Source: Clostridiales bacterium (GTDB taxonomy: Bacteria > Bacillota > Clostridia > Christensenellales > Aristaeellaceae). From it: a DNA stretch of 53,548 nt. The DNA is taken from the NCBI GenBank assembly GCA_015056125.1, contig SVGW01000010.1, positions 1 to 53,548 on the forward strand. The letters run 5' to 3'. A program made the translations under genes and the position numbers. Of this stretch, positions 22,387 through 30,729 are shown piece by piece. Below the pieces are notes generated by a model, which saw only the letters and a program-made list of their open reading frames with translations, did no database searches and had not been told where the DNA came from. Each line of letters opens with the position of its first letter. Within the stretch, counting starts at the first letter, position 1.

Positions 22387-23781
22387 ATGCCCTTCAAGCC
22401 TGACGATAATTTGGTGAACTATGATGTGTATCCCAAGGTGTTCCGGTGCGGGAAAAAAACGGAATTCCACATCCGCCCTCTGGGCGGTCGGGTGGAATTT
22501 GTGCCGGGGGAAAAGTATAATCTGGTGATCTGCGCTCTGGAGCAGGGCAGCCCCGAGCAGTTCCCTTGCACGGCGGATTTCAAGAAATTTGAAATCACGG
22601 CCAATGAAATGGGGGGCTTTGATTTTGAGCATACCTTTGAATCCGAGCAGCAGTATTTCCTGCGTTTTCTGGATCAAGAAGGAAAAAGGATCAATCAATT
22701 CCCCGTTTATGCGGTGGAGGATGATCTGGCAGCTCGCTATCCTTTTATCGGCGATCTGCATATGCACACCAATCGCTCCGATGGCCGGCAGATTCCCAGC
22801 GTGGTGGCGGCCAATTACCGGCGCCATGGCTATGATTTCATGGTGATCAGCGATCACCGCCGCTACTGGCCCTCTCTGGAGGCCATCGTTGCCTATAAGG
22901 ATGTGCCTCTGGAATTTAATATCGTGCCCGGTGAAGAAGTGCATATGCCCCCTGTGGGAAATATGCTCAATGCTGTGCATATCGTAAACTTTGGCGGGGA
23001 ATATTCCGTGAATGCTCTCACGGAAGGGGATGCAATTGCGGAAAAGGGCACCGATCCCAAGTATCGCTCCCTCTATGGGGAATGCCCCGATTTCATGCCC
23101 AAGGAAGAATACGACCAAATGATGCGGGATCTGATGGCCAAAGCCGATTTGCCCGAGGGCATCGATGCCTATCCCGCCGTATGCTGCAAATGGATTTTTG
23201 ATCACATCCGCAAGGCCAATGGCCTGGGCATTTTTGCCCATCCCACCTGGATCGCCAATGTGTTACATGTTCCGGAAAAATTTACCGATTATCTCATGGA
23301 AACCCAGCCTTTTGACGCTTTTGAGGTGCTGGGCGGAGAACGCTATTTTGAGCAAAATGGCTACCAGACTGTGCGCTATTACGAGGATCGGGCCAAGGGC
23401 CGCCGCTATCCCATTGTGGGCTCCACCGACAGCCACAATTCCTATGAAAGCAGCCCCGGCTCCCTGATCTGCTCCACCATCATTTTTGCCCCCGAAAATG
23501 AGCGCAAGGCGCTGATCGCTTCCGTAAAGGATTTCTATTCCGTGGCGGTGGATACCATCAGCCCCGAATTCCGCCTGGTAGGGGAAAACCGGCTGGTGCG
23601 CTACGGCTGCTTCCTGCTAAAGAATTATTTCCCCATCCATGATGCTGCATGCATAGAGGAAGGGCGATTGATGAAGCTGTATGCCACCGGCACGGAGGAT
23701 GAAAAGGCCGAGGCCAAGGCGCTGCTTACCGCCATGCACGGCAGGATTGGGCGGCTGCAGAAAAAGTATTTTGCTTTCTGA
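22387..23781 (+). CDS. PHP-domain metal-dependent phosphoesterase/hydrolase
   Basis: The 464-residue protein starts after GAGGAGGAA. A non-catalytic N-terminal region of about 120 residues, probably a beta-sandwich, precedes a PHP domain. The PHP motifs run in order: GDLHMHTNRSDG, VISDHR, GEEVHM, FAHPTW and GSTDSHNS, supplying the usual His/Asp metal ligands. PHP enzymes hydrolyse phosphoesters, e.g. in nucleotide or histidinol-phosphate metabolism. The N-terminal extension makes it longer than typical stand-alone PHP proteins. It sits between the metallo-beta-lactamase-fold enzyme and the D-aminoacylase, 2 and 25 bp away. Substrate unknown. Confidence 0.85.
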   Translation: MPFKPDDNLVNYDVYPKVFRCGKKTEFHIRPLGGRVEFVPGEKYNLVICALEQGSPEQFPCTADFKKFEITANEMGGFDFEHTFESEQQYFLRFLDQEGKRINQFPVYAVEDDLAARYPFIGDLHMHTNRSDGRQIPSVVAANYRRHGYDFMVISDHRRYWPSLEAIVAYKDVPLEFNIVPGEEVHMPPVGNMLNAVHIVNFGGEYSVNALTEGDAIAEKGTDPKYRSLYGECPDFMPKEEYDQMMRDLMAKADLPEGIDAYPAVCCKWIFDHIRKANGLGIFAHPTWIANVLHVPEKFTDYLMETQPFDAFEVLGGERYFEQNGYQTVRYYEDRAKGRRYPIVGSTDSHNSYESSPGSLICSTIIFAPENERKALIASVKDFYSVAVDTISPEFRLVGENRLVRYGCFLLKNYFPIHDAACIEEGRLMKLYATGTEDEKAEAKALLTAMHGRIGRLQKKYFAF

Positions 23782-23806
23782 GGAAGCAAAGGGAGAAGAA
23801 AGAAGC

Positions 23807-25369
23807 ATGGATGAAGTGATCATTCGCGGCGGGCTGGTGGTGGATGGCACCGGCCTGCCGGGATACCTGGCGGATGTGGCGATTCATCAGGGAAAAATCA
23901 CCGCCATCGGTGATCTGAAAGGAAGAAATGCCGAAAAAATTCTGGATGCTCAAGGCCTGGTAGTGGCTCCTGGCTTTTTTGACGCCCACGCCCATTCGGA
24001 TACCTCTTTTTTGCAGGATTCATCCAGCGCCTCCAAAATCTATCAGGGAATTACTACTGAGGTGAGCGGCCAGTGCGGCGCCAGTCCCTTTCCCTCGCTT
24101 CCGGAGCGCCTGGATGCAGAGGAACCATGGCACTGTGCTTCCTTTGCGGATTTCATAAGGAAATTTGAGGAAAGCGATTATGCCATGGCGGTCAATCAGG
24201 CGTTGCTGGTAGGCCACGGGCGGCTCCGCGCCGGGGTGATGGGGCTGGAGGACAGGCCGGCCACTTTGGATGAAATGGAAAAAATGAAGGCCCTTTTAAG
24301 AAGAGATCTGGAGGATGGGGCCTGGGGCCTGTCCCTGGGGTTGGAATATGCTCCCGGCTTCTTTGCACCCCAAGAAGAATTACAGGAATTGGCCCAAATC
24401 GTTCGGGAATATGATGGGCTCATTCCCTGCCATATGCGCAGCGAGGGATTGAAAATCGAGGAAGCGCTGGATGAACTGATGAATATCGGCAAAGCCAGCG
24501 GCGCACGGGTGCACGTGTCCCATTTGAAAATTGATCATTACAAGGCGCACGGGCAGGCTAAAGCCGTGTGGGAAAAGATCGAAGGGGCTCGAAGAAAGGG
24601 CGTTTGCATCTCTGCTGATCTATACCCCTTCACTGCCTCCTGTACCGGGCTCACCATCCGCTGCCCCCGCTGGAGCCAGGAGGGCGGAGATGTGGCCGTG
24701 GCGCGCTTTTTGCAGGGCGAAAGGCGGCAGGAGATCGTGGAGCATATTCGCGGCCACTATTTTAACGCGCAAAGAGCGGAAACTTGCTTGTTTAACGATG
24801 ACGGGGGCTATTGGCCCGAAATCGTGGGGAAAACCTTGCGGTATGTGGCGGAGGAATATCTGCATACCACCGATTACGCGGAGGCCGCCGCCCAGGTGAT
24901 CATTCGCACCCGGGGAGAGGCCAACTGCATTTTCTTTGTGATGGATGAAGGGGATATGTTGTATTTCCTTTCACAGGATGTGGGCATTGGCTCGGACGGC
25001 TGGGCCCTGAGCGGGGATCCAAAGAAAATTTCCAATAAACCCCATCCCCGATCCTATGGCGCGGTGGCGGAATTTTTCCGTTTAGCCAGGGAACGGCGGC
25101 TTTGCTCTTTGGAGGAAGCGGTGCGCAGGGTTACTTCCAAAGCGGCGGATATGATCGGCATCCGGGATCGGGGAAGGCTGCAGGTGGGATTGGCGGCGGA
25201 TATTACTGTATTTGATCCTGAAACCATCGCGCCTCAAAGCACATATCTGGAGCCGGTACAATTGGCCAAGGGGGTTCAGCACGTATTGGTCAACGGAAGC
25301 GTTGCCCTGGAAAATGGTGTACAGACCGATCTTCGCTGCGGGAGATTTTTGCGAAAAAGGGAACGGTGA
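23807..25369 (+). CDS. N-acyl-D-amino-acid deacylase (amidohydrolase superfamily)
   Basis: The 520-residue protein starts at ATG 23807 after GGGAGAAG. It matches D-aminoacylases. FDAHAHSDTSFL supplies metal-binding His residues; GITTEVSGQCGASPFP contains the Cys conserved in the D-aminoacylase subgroup; IPCHMRSEG, RVHVSHLKID and IGSDGWAL give further His/Asp ligands. A C-terminal composite beta-domain (LQVGLAADITVFDP) closes the barrel. The enzyme should release D-amino acids, or the acyl or glycolyl part, from N-acyl-D-amino acids, as in peptidoglycan or dietary scavenging. It ends the operon at a hairpin-rich gap. Confidence 0.88.
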   Translation: MDEVIIRGGLVVDGTGLPGYLADVAIHQGKITAIGDLKGRNAEKILDAQGLVVAPGFFDAHAHSDTSFLQDSSSASKIYQGITTEVSGQCGASPFPSLPERLDAEEPWHCASFADFIRKFEESDYAMAVNQALLVGHGRLRAGVMGLEDRPATLDEMEKMKALLRRDLEDGAWGLSLGLEYAPGFFAPQEELQELAQIVREYDGLIPCHMRSEGLKIEEALDELMNIGKASGARVHVSHLKIDHYKAHGQAKAVWEKIEGARRKGVCISADLYPFTASCTGLTIRCPRWSQEGGDVAVARFLQGERRQEIVEHIRGHYFNAQRAETCLFNDDGGYWPEIVGKTLRYVAEEYLHTTDYAEAAAQVIIRTRGEANCIFFVMDEGDMLYFLSQDVGIGSDGWALSGDPKKISNKPHPRSYGAVAEFFRLARERRLCSLEEAVRRVTSKAADMIGIRDRGRLQVGLAADITVFDPETIAPQSTYLEPVQLAKGVQHVLVNGSVALENGVQTDLRCGRFLRKRER

Positions 25370-25411
25370 GGGGCGCTGCCCCTTTACCCCGCCAGGGACG
25401 CTCGTCCCTGG
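25370..25411. repeat. Double-hairpin repeat element, copy 1
   Basis: GGGGC/GCCCC (25370-25374, 25378-25382) and CCAGGGACG/CGTCCCTGG (25392-25400, 25403-25411) form two adjacent hairpins right after the deacylase stop codon. On the other strand this has the same order and spacing as the element at 25682-25732. Confidence 0.6.
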
Positions 25412-25533
25412 ACCCATCCTCCGGTCATGCGATCCGCATTTTCGGGCAGCGTGCCGGTGACGCGCAGGGGTACGTTTGACGCCCGCGGGCACGGCGGCAG
25501 TATCTGCCGCCAGCCGGATGCAAAGCATCCGGG

Positions 25534-25595
25534 AAAACGAGAAAAAATGCCGGAGGAGAAAGCTTGTTTTCTCTCCCGGCATTTTCTCGTTTTTA
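25534..25595. terminator. Long bidirectional terminator
   Basis: AAAACGAGAAAAAATGCCGG (25534-25553) pairs with CCGGCATTTTCTCGTTTT (25577-25594 region) with a 2-nt bulge, and the inner part GGAGGAGAAA/TTTTCTCTCC extends the stem. A-tract and T-tract flank it, so it can stop transcription of both converging genes. Confidence 0.8.
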
Positions 25596-25681
25596 TTATG
25601 CCCGTGAAATTGCTTTTCGTATCCCCAAGTTTCTTGCGGAAAAAAGCGGAGCTATTTGAGTTTGCCTTGTCGCATACCGGA

Positions 25682-25732
25682 GTCCAGAGGACGATGTCCT
25701 CTGGCGAGGGGTACAGGGGGCAAGGCGCCCCC
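25682..25732. repeat. Double-hairpin repeat element, copy 2 (inverted)
   Basis: GTCCAGAGGAC/GTCCTCTGG (25682-25704) followed by GGGGGC/GCCCCC (25716-25732), joined by GCGAGGGGTA. The reverse complement of copy 1 has the same layout with compensating changes in the stems. Confidence 0.6.
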
Positions 25733-25750
25733 TGCTCCGGGCGTGTAGCC

Positions 25751-26842
25751 TCAGTCCAGATATTCAGGCAGCAGAGAGGAAGCGCCGGTGTATTCACCGA
25801 TCATTTCCATTTCGGCGTAGGTTTTTTCGTTGAGGTACACGCCTTCCACCATCACCCGGTCATGGGCTTCCGCTTCCTTTTCGCCGTGGATGAAGATGCG
25901 ATCCTGCCCCTCCGCCTTGGCGGATTCCCGGATTTCCTGAAGATATTTGGAAAAATGGGCTTCAATTTCTTTTTTATCCCCAAACATGCCGTGATCCAGG
26001 GCGATAAAGCAATGGGCGATATTGGCCCGGCCGGGGGTTTTATAGATATAGTTGGAGGTGGTGCCCCCGGAAAGGATGGCGGTGGCAATTTCGCAAAGCA
26101 TGGCAAAGCCATAGCCCTTGTAGCCGGAGGTGGCTTCCCCGGAGCCGCCCAAGGGCAGGATTCCGCCCCCGGATTTGGCAATGATGTTGCCCAGCACCCG
26201 GTCGGCGTCGCCGCTATCCTGGCCGTTTTCATCCAGGGCCCAGCCGATGGGCAGGCCGCTTCCCCGCTTGGCGTACACTTCCAATTTGCCCCGGGGCACC
26301 ACGGTGGTGGCGGCATCAAAGGAATAGATGGTGGGTTCGGCGGGCATGGCAAAGGCAATGGGGTTGGTGCCCAGCATGGCCTGGCGGCCGAAGGTGGGCA
26401 CCATGATGGCCTCTGTATTGGTCATGCACATGCCAATCAGCCCTTCCCGGGCAGCCATTTTGGCATAATAGCCCGCAATGCCGTAGTGGTTGGAATTGCG
26501 CACGGTGATCATGCCAAAGCCGGATTTTTTCGCTTTTTCAATGGCCATTTCCATGGCCTGCACTCCAAGCAATTGGCCCATAGCATCATTGCCCTCGATC
26601 ACGGCGGAAAGGGGCGTTTCAAATACGGTTTCGGGCTTAGCATCGGTTTTCACCAGGCCACCGGTGATTTCCTTGTGATAGCGGATCAAACGCTGGATGC
26701 CGTGGGATTCAATGCCGCTTAAATCGGCTGCCAGCAATACTTTGGTGATCTGCTCACTCTGATCGGCAGAAAAGCCGTAGCCCTTGAAGACTTCCAGGCA
26801 GAAATTGTGCAATTTATGATAATCTACATGATGATACTGCAT
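25751..26842 (-). CDS. Ldh family (malate/L-lactate-type) NAD(P)-dependent oxidoreductase
   Basis: The 363-residue protein starts at ATG 26842 with GGAGG-like GAGGGAGAA upstream. It belongs to the malate/L-lactate dehydrogenase family (YlbC/YiaK/ComC type), not the classical Rossmann LDHs. Landmarks are SGIESHGIQRLIRY (family His), VRNSNHYGIAGYYA (catalytic His), PTFGRQAMLGTNPIAFAMPA, FDAATTVVPRGK and GYKGYGFAMLCEI. Members reduce 2-oxoacids such as oxaloacetate, sulfopyruvate, ureidoglycolate or 2,3-diketo-gulonate. It follows the glycerophosphodiesterase gene by 19 bp on the same strand. The specific 2-oxoacid is unknown. Confidence 0.88.
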   Translation of the reverse strand: MQYHHVDYHKLHNFCLEVFKGYGFSADQSEQITKVLLAADLSGIESHGIQRLIRYHKEITGGLVKTDAKPETVFETPLSAVIEGNDAMGQLLGVQAMEMAIEKAKKSGFGMITVRNSNHYGIAGYYAKMAAREGLIGMCMTNTEAIMVPTFGRQAMLGTNPIAFAMPAEPTIYSFDAATTVVPRGKLEVYAKRGSGLPIGWALDENGQDSGDADRVLGNIIAKSGGGILPLGGSGEATSGYKGYGFAMLCEIATAILSGGTTSNYIYKTPGRANIAHCFIALDHGMFGDKKEIEAHFSKYLQEIRESAKAEGQDRIFIHGEKEAEAHDRVMVEGVYLNEKTYAEMEMIGEYTGASSLLPEYLD

Positions 26843-26861
26843 AGATGTTCTCCCTCTTTCC

Positions 26862-27578
26862 TTACAAATGATTTTTCCGATAATGGGCTGCCAAATCCAT
26901 GCGGTTGGTGAGCAAGGTATCAACACCCATGCCGAAGTATTTCTGATAGTCTTCCAGGGTATCGGCATAGAACAAATTGCAGCTTACGCCCTTTTCGTGG
27001 AGGCGCTGAATCGTGCTTTCATCAAACATTCCCAGCCAGAATTGCACCCGGCCGCAATGATATTCCTGCGCCATTTCTTCAATCCCAATAGCGTCTTTGG
27101 GCCCTTGGATGGCCGCACGATCAATATGCGGGGCAGTGCGCTCCATCCATTCCAGTACACTGGGGCTGCCGGCGAAATAGATGCTGCTTTCGGCATGATA
27201 TTTTTGAGCAAGGCGCACCAATTCCCGGATCAGGAACCCTTCTTCGCCATGCTCTTTCAGATGCAGGTTAAACACTGTCTGATTGGCAAAATGGGAGAAC
27301 ACTTCTTCCGGGGTGCAGAAGGGAACCGTCCAGCCATGCTTAAGGCCGATATTCAATTCCATCAGTTCCTTCAGGGTATAATCGCTTAAAGGGCCTTGGC
27401 CATCGGAGATGCGATCCAGGGTGCCGTCGTGGGAGACGATCAATTGCTGATCCCGGGTCAGGCGCACATCCAATTCAATTTCATCAGCCCCCAGGGCAAT
27501 GGCAGATGCAAAGGCGGGCAGCGTATTTTCCGGCATCAAAGCAGATACGCCCCGATGGGCGCAGAAATGTTTGCTCAT
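26862..27578 (-). CDS. Glycerophosphodiester phosphodiesterase family protein
   Basis: The 238-residue protein starts at ATG 27578 behind GAAAGGAGC. It shows the GDPD TIM-barrel signature: HRGVSALMPENTLPAF (catalytic His, Glu, Asn), DEIELDVRLTRD (metal-binding Glu and Asp) and LIVSHDGTLDRISDG (second catalytic His). These enzymes split glycerophosphodiesters to glycerol-3-phosphate and an alcohol. No signal peptide is present, so it works in the cytoplasm. It is the first gene of a two-gene minus-strand operon with the dehydrogenase. Confidence 0.9.
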   Translation of the reverse strand: MSKHFCAHRGVSALMPENTLPAFASAIALGADEIELDVRLTRDQQLIVSHDGTLDRISDGQGPLSDYTLKELMELNIGLKHGWTVPFCTPEEVFSHFANQTVFNLHLKEHGEEGFLIRELVRLAQKYHAESSIYFAGSPSVLEWMERTAPHIDRAAIQGPKDAIGIEEMAQEYHCGRVQFWLGMFDESTIQRLHEKGVSCNLFYADTLEDYQKYFGMGVDTLLTNRMDLAAHYRKNHL

Positions 27579-27616
27579 GAAAAAGCTCCTTTCATAAAAA
27601 CGCTGTGGATATATGT

Positions 27617-27645
27617 ATTATCTATAATTGGCAAGAAAAAGTCAA
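27617..27645 (-). promoter_or_regulatory. Promoter for the glycerophosphodiesterase operon
   Basis: Minus strand TTGACT (27640-27645), 17-bp spacer and GATAAT (27617-27622). Confidence 0.75.
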
Positions 27646-27663
27646 GCACATTGGCGAATCTGA

Positions 27664-27692
27664 TTGCCTCCGGAGTGGGAACGTGCTATGAT
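27664..27692 (+). promoter_or_regulatory. Promoter for the beta-propeller gene
   Basis: TTGCCT (27664-27669), 17-bp spacer and TATGAT (27687-27692), back to back with the opposing promoter at 27617-27645. Confidence 0.65.
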
Positions 27693-27716
27693 ATACGTGA
27701 AAGGAAGGGAAAAAAT

Positions 27717-28562
27717 GTGATTCTCTTTGAAGGAAACGACCGTCTGGCTTATCGTGATCCGGCCTGTATTTTTTGGCAGGGCGCCTATTATTTGTTTTTT
27801 ACCGTATCGGAAAAAGAAAATGGATATATGTATAACCGGGTGGGCATGAGCATATCCCGGGATTTGATAAATTGGACCGAGCCTCGGCTGCTTACCCCCA
27901 AGGATGTGAATCTCAATTTCTGCAGCCCGGGCAATATCATAAAGGCCGGGGAGGAATACGTGATCTGCTTCACCTCCTATCCCATGCCCTTCCCTTATGC
28001 CAGGCGGCATTATGCGGATGATACTGCCCGCCTCTTTCTCATGCGCACCCGAGATTTTGAGCATTTTACCGATCCCGAGCTGTTAAATCCCAAGGGCGAT
28101 GCCCTGGTTGAGGAGTTGGGCCGGATGATTGATCCCTTCATTCTCCCCAAAGGGGATGAATATTTTCTTTTCTATAAGCAAAACGGCGTGAGCGTATCCA
28201 AATCCCGTGATCTGAAAAAATGGGAATACCTGGGCCATGCACAAGCAGGAGAAAATGCCTGTGTAATCCAGAGGAACGGAGAATATCTTCTGGTGCATTC
28301 TCCGCAAAATGGCATCGCCTTTTCCCGTTCCAAAGATCTTACCCATTGGGAAGAGGCGGGCGTAACTACATTGGATCAGCTCAATTGGCCCTGGGCCCAG
28401 GGACGCATCACCGCGGGATTTGCCATGGAAGCGCCAAAGGAGGCACCACGCCGCTATCTTCTTTTTTTCCATGGTTCCCGGGATATATTTCCCGAAACCC
28501 ATGGAAACGCCACCTTGGCCCTGGCCTATACCGATGATTTTGAAAGCTTCTATTACGAATAA
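27717..28562 (+). CDS. Five-bladed beta-propeller glycosidase-like protein (GH43/GH32-like)
   Basis: The 281-residue protein probably starts at GTG 27717, 6 nt after AAGGAAGGG; the overlapping ATG at 27715 is followed at once by a stop. The fold is suggested by repeating blades: RDPACIFWQGAYYLFFTV (blade-one Asp), MSISRDLINWTEPRLL, MIDPFILPKGDEYFLFY, GVSVSKSRDLKKWEYLG and IAFSRSKDLTHWEEAG. Such propellers cut or phosphorylyse glycans in GH32, GH43, GH68 and GH130. No signal peptide, so it acts on imported sugars. It stands alone, divergent from the glycerophosphodiesterase operon. Confidence 0.75.
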   Translation: MILFEGNDRLAYRDPACIFWQGAYYLFFTVSEKENGYMYNRVGMSISRDLINWTEPRLLTPKDVNLNFCSPGNIIKAGEEYVICFTSYPMPFPYARRHYADDTARLFLMRTRDFEHFTDPELLNPKGDALVEELGRMIDPFILPKGDEYFLFYKQNGVSVSKSRDLKKWEYLGHAQAGENACVIQRNGEYLLVHSPQNGIAFSRSKDLTHWEEAGVTTLDQLNWPWAQGRITAGFAMEAPKEAPRRYLLFFHGSRDIFPETHGNATLALAYTDDFESFYYE

Positions 28563-28631
28563 ATTCTCCGAAACGTAGAATTTATTAAAAAACGCGAAAG
28601 AAATCTTCTTTCCGGATATTCTTCCCGTAGG

Positions 28632-28660
28632 TTTACCTTTTCAAATTCTTTCGGTATAAT
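28632..28660 (+). promoter_or_regulatory. Promoter for the HTH-kinase operon
   Basis: TTTACC (28632-28637), 17-bp spacer and TATAAT (28655-28660), 20 nt before AAAAGGAGG. Confidence 0.7.
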
Positions 28661-28692
28661 GAAAATATCAAAAAGAGAAAAGGAGGAACGGG

Positions 28693-29907
28693 ATGAATCA
28701 AAAGCTATTTGGTATGACTGTGACCCGGCTTCGCAAGCGGGCCGGCATGACCCAGGCGGAATTGGCCAAATCCCTGAACGTAAGCGATAAAGCGGTGAGC
28801 AAATGGGAAACGGGGCTGGGTTATCCGGAAATCACCCTGCTCCCCCGGATTGCCGCGGTATTTGGGGTCACGGTGGATTATCTGCTCACCGGGGAAAGAA
28901 AGGGCATTGCTATTGCGGGCAATATCATCACCGATCTGGTGAAAACCATCCACAGCTACCCTACCCCCGGCATGCTGGTGAACATTCATTCTGTGTCCCG
29001 TGCGGTGGGCGGGTGCGCCGCCAATACGGCCATTGATCTGGCCAGGATTGACGCTTCCGTGCCCATTAGCGTCCTTGGATGCGTGGGGGATGATGAATAC
29101 GGCCGCCATGTGATTTCCCAATTGCAAAGAAGCAATATTGATACCAGCGGGGTAAAGATCACCGATGCCGCCCCTACCAGCTTTACCGATGTGATGAGCC
29201 TGCCCGGGGGCGAACGCACCTTTTTCCATGCCCGGGGGGCCAATGCGCTTTTTGCTCCTTCGGATGTGGATATCGCGGCCCTTCCCTGCAGCATGCTCCA
29301 TATCGGCTATATTCTTTTGCTGGATCAATTCGATCAGAAGGATGATGAATACGGCACGGTGATGGCCCGCTTCCTTCGGGATGTGCAGGAGGCCGGGATC
29401 AAAACCTCTATCGACGTGGTCAGCGAAAATCGCCCGGATTATCCGGAACTTATCAAGCCTGCTTTGCAGTATTGCGATTATGTGATCATCAACGAAATTG
29501 AATGCTGTGCTATTTGGGGCCTTGATCCCAGAAAAAAAGACGGCACGCTGAATCTGGACGCGCTAAAGGATGCCATGGAGCGCACCATCCAATGCGGCGT
29601 GAAAGAAAAAGTGATTGTGCATTGCAAAGAGGCAGGCTGCTGCCTGGATGCTTCCGGGGCGTGGACGGTGGTGCCCTCCCTTCAAATTCCTGCCGAGGAA
29701 ATCAAAGGGAGCGTGGGAGCAGGGGATGCCTTCTGCGCCGGGTGCCTGTATGCGCTGTATCATCACTATACGGATTCTGAAATGCTGGAATTTGCTTCCG
29801 CGGCGGCGGCCTGCAATCTCTTTGCAGAAAATGCGGTGGATGGCCTGCGATCCCGTCAGGAAATTCTGCAGGTGATGCAGCATTATCCCCGACGTGATTT
29901 TGAATGA
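28693..29907 (+). CDS. XRE-type HTH fused to PfkB-family carbohydrate kinase
   Basis: The 404-residue protein starts after AAAAGGAGG. Residues about 8-65 are a Cro/CI-type helix-turn-helix (MTQAELAKSLNVSDKAVSKW, then YLLTG). The remainder is a ribokinase/PfkB sugar kinase: VSRAVGGCAANTAIDLARI near the substrate site, GDDEYGRHVISQL, YVIINEIECCAIWG, and the anion-hole/base motif GSVGAGDAFCAGCL with catalytic Asp. The fusion suggests a kinase that also binds DNA, perhaps controlling its own operon in response to substrate. It precedes the lyxose-isomerase-like gene by 9 bp, pointing to a ketose product phosphorylated by this kinase. Confidence 0.88.
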   Translation: MNQKLFGMTVTRLRKRAGMTQAELAKSLNVSDKAVSKWETGLGYPEITLLPRIAAVFGVTVDYLLTGERKGIAIAGNIITDLVKTIHSYPTPGMLVNIHSVSRAVGGCAANTAIDLARIDASVPISVLGCVGDDEYGRHVISQLQRSNIDTSGVKITDAAPTSFTDVMSLPGGERTFFHARGANALFAPSDVDIAALPCSMLHIGYILLLDQFDQKDDEYGTVMARFLRDVQEAGIKTSIDVVSENRPDYPELIKPALQYCDYVIINEIECCAIWGLDPRKKDGTLNLDALKDAMERTIQCGVKEKVIVHCKEAGCCLDASGAWTVVPSLQIPAEEIKGSVGAGDAFCAGCLYALYHHYTDSEMLEFASAAAACNLFAENAVDGLRSRQEILQVMQHYPRRDFE

Positions 29908-29916
29908 GGTAAAGAA

Positions 29917-30612
29917 ATGAAACGATCTGAAATCAATAAAGCTCTGAAGGAAATGGAGGCCATGTGCCAGAAGCACTGCTGCTATCTTCCTCCCTTTTGC
30001 CATTTTGAGCCCGAAGCATGGAAGGCGCTGGGCCACGAATACGATGAAATCAGGGATTGCATGCTGGGCTGGGATATTACGGATTTTGGCTCCGGGGATT
30101 TTGATAAGATTGGCTTTTCCCTGATCACCATCCGCAACGGAAACCGGGCCATGCTGGAAAAATATCCGAAAGTATATGCGGAAAAGCTTTTGTATCTCAA
30201 AGAAGGGCAGATGGCCTGCAATCATTTTCATTGGTATAAAACGGAAGATATTATCAATCGGGGCGGCGGCAACTGCCTGATCCGGGTGTATAACAGCCAT
30301 CCGGATGAATCCATCGATTATGAATCGGACGTGACGGTGCATTTGGATGGCCGCGCCTGCACGGTGCCCGCCGGCACCCAGATTCGCCTCCGGCCCGGGG
30401 AGAGCCTTTATGTGCAGCAGCGGATGTATCACGATTTTGCGGTGGAGGAGGGAACGGGGCCCGTGCTTCTTGGAGAAGTGAGCCAGTGCAATGATGATAA
30501 TACCGATAATCGCTTCAATCCCCCTGCCGGGCGCTTCCCGGAAATTGAGGAGGATGAAGCGCCCTATCGTCTCCTTTGCAATGAATATCCGGTGGCCCAG
30601 GAAGATAACTGA
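29917..30612 (+). CDS. D-lyxose ketol-isomerase family protein (cupin fold)
   Basis: The 231-residue protein starts after GAGGTAAAG. It matches the D-lyxose/D-mannose isomerase family, a cupin-fold enzyme with a divalent metal bound by CNHFHWYKTEDIINRGGG (two His, Lys/Glu) and a further His in RMYHDFAVEEG. It interconverts an aldose and a ketose, such as D-lyxose and D-xylulose. Length is normal. Together with the HTH-kinase it could turn a scavenged aldose into a phosphorylated ketose for the pentose-phosphate pathway. A strong hairpin follows. Confidence 0.85.
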   Translation: MKRSEINKALKEMEAMCQKHCCYLPPFCHFEPEAWKALGHEYDEIRDCMLGWDITDFGSGDFDKIGFSLITIRNGNRAMLEKYPKVYAEKLLYLKEGQMACNHFHWYKTEDIINRGGGNCLIRVYNSHPDESIDYESDVTVHLDGRACTVPAGTQIRLRPGESLYVQQRMYHDFAVEEGTGPVLLGEVSQCNDDNTDNRFNPPAGRFPEIEEDEAPYRLLCNEYPVAQEDN

Positions 30613-30659
30613 TGCAAAAATCATATTTTTTGATGGAAATTGCATAGCGCTGCTTTTTA

Positions 30660-30695
30660 CGCCGTGATACAATAAATTTGTATCACGGCGTTTTT
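30660..30695 (+). terminator. Terminator, possibly also an operator
   Basis: CGCCGTGATACAA (30660-30672) and TTGTATCACGGCG (30678-30690) are a perfect 13-bp inverted repeat with a 5-nt loop, followed by TTTTT. As it lies just before the next operon it could also bind a dimeric repressor. Confidence 0.8.
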
Positions 30696-30729
30696 AATGG
30701 ATTGCATCAAATGGAATAGAGGCGATAGA

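Larger units (their letters stand above)
25412..25750. other. Hairpin-rich intergenic region between convergent genes
   Basis: No gene is supported here. The stretch holds GGCGGCAG/CTGCCGCC (25493-25511), CCGGATGC/GCATCCGG (25514-25532), the long terminator at 25534-25594 and the second double-hairpin at 25682-25732. Open frames through it come from the GC-rich palindromes and show no protein-like sequence. Confidence 0.7.
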
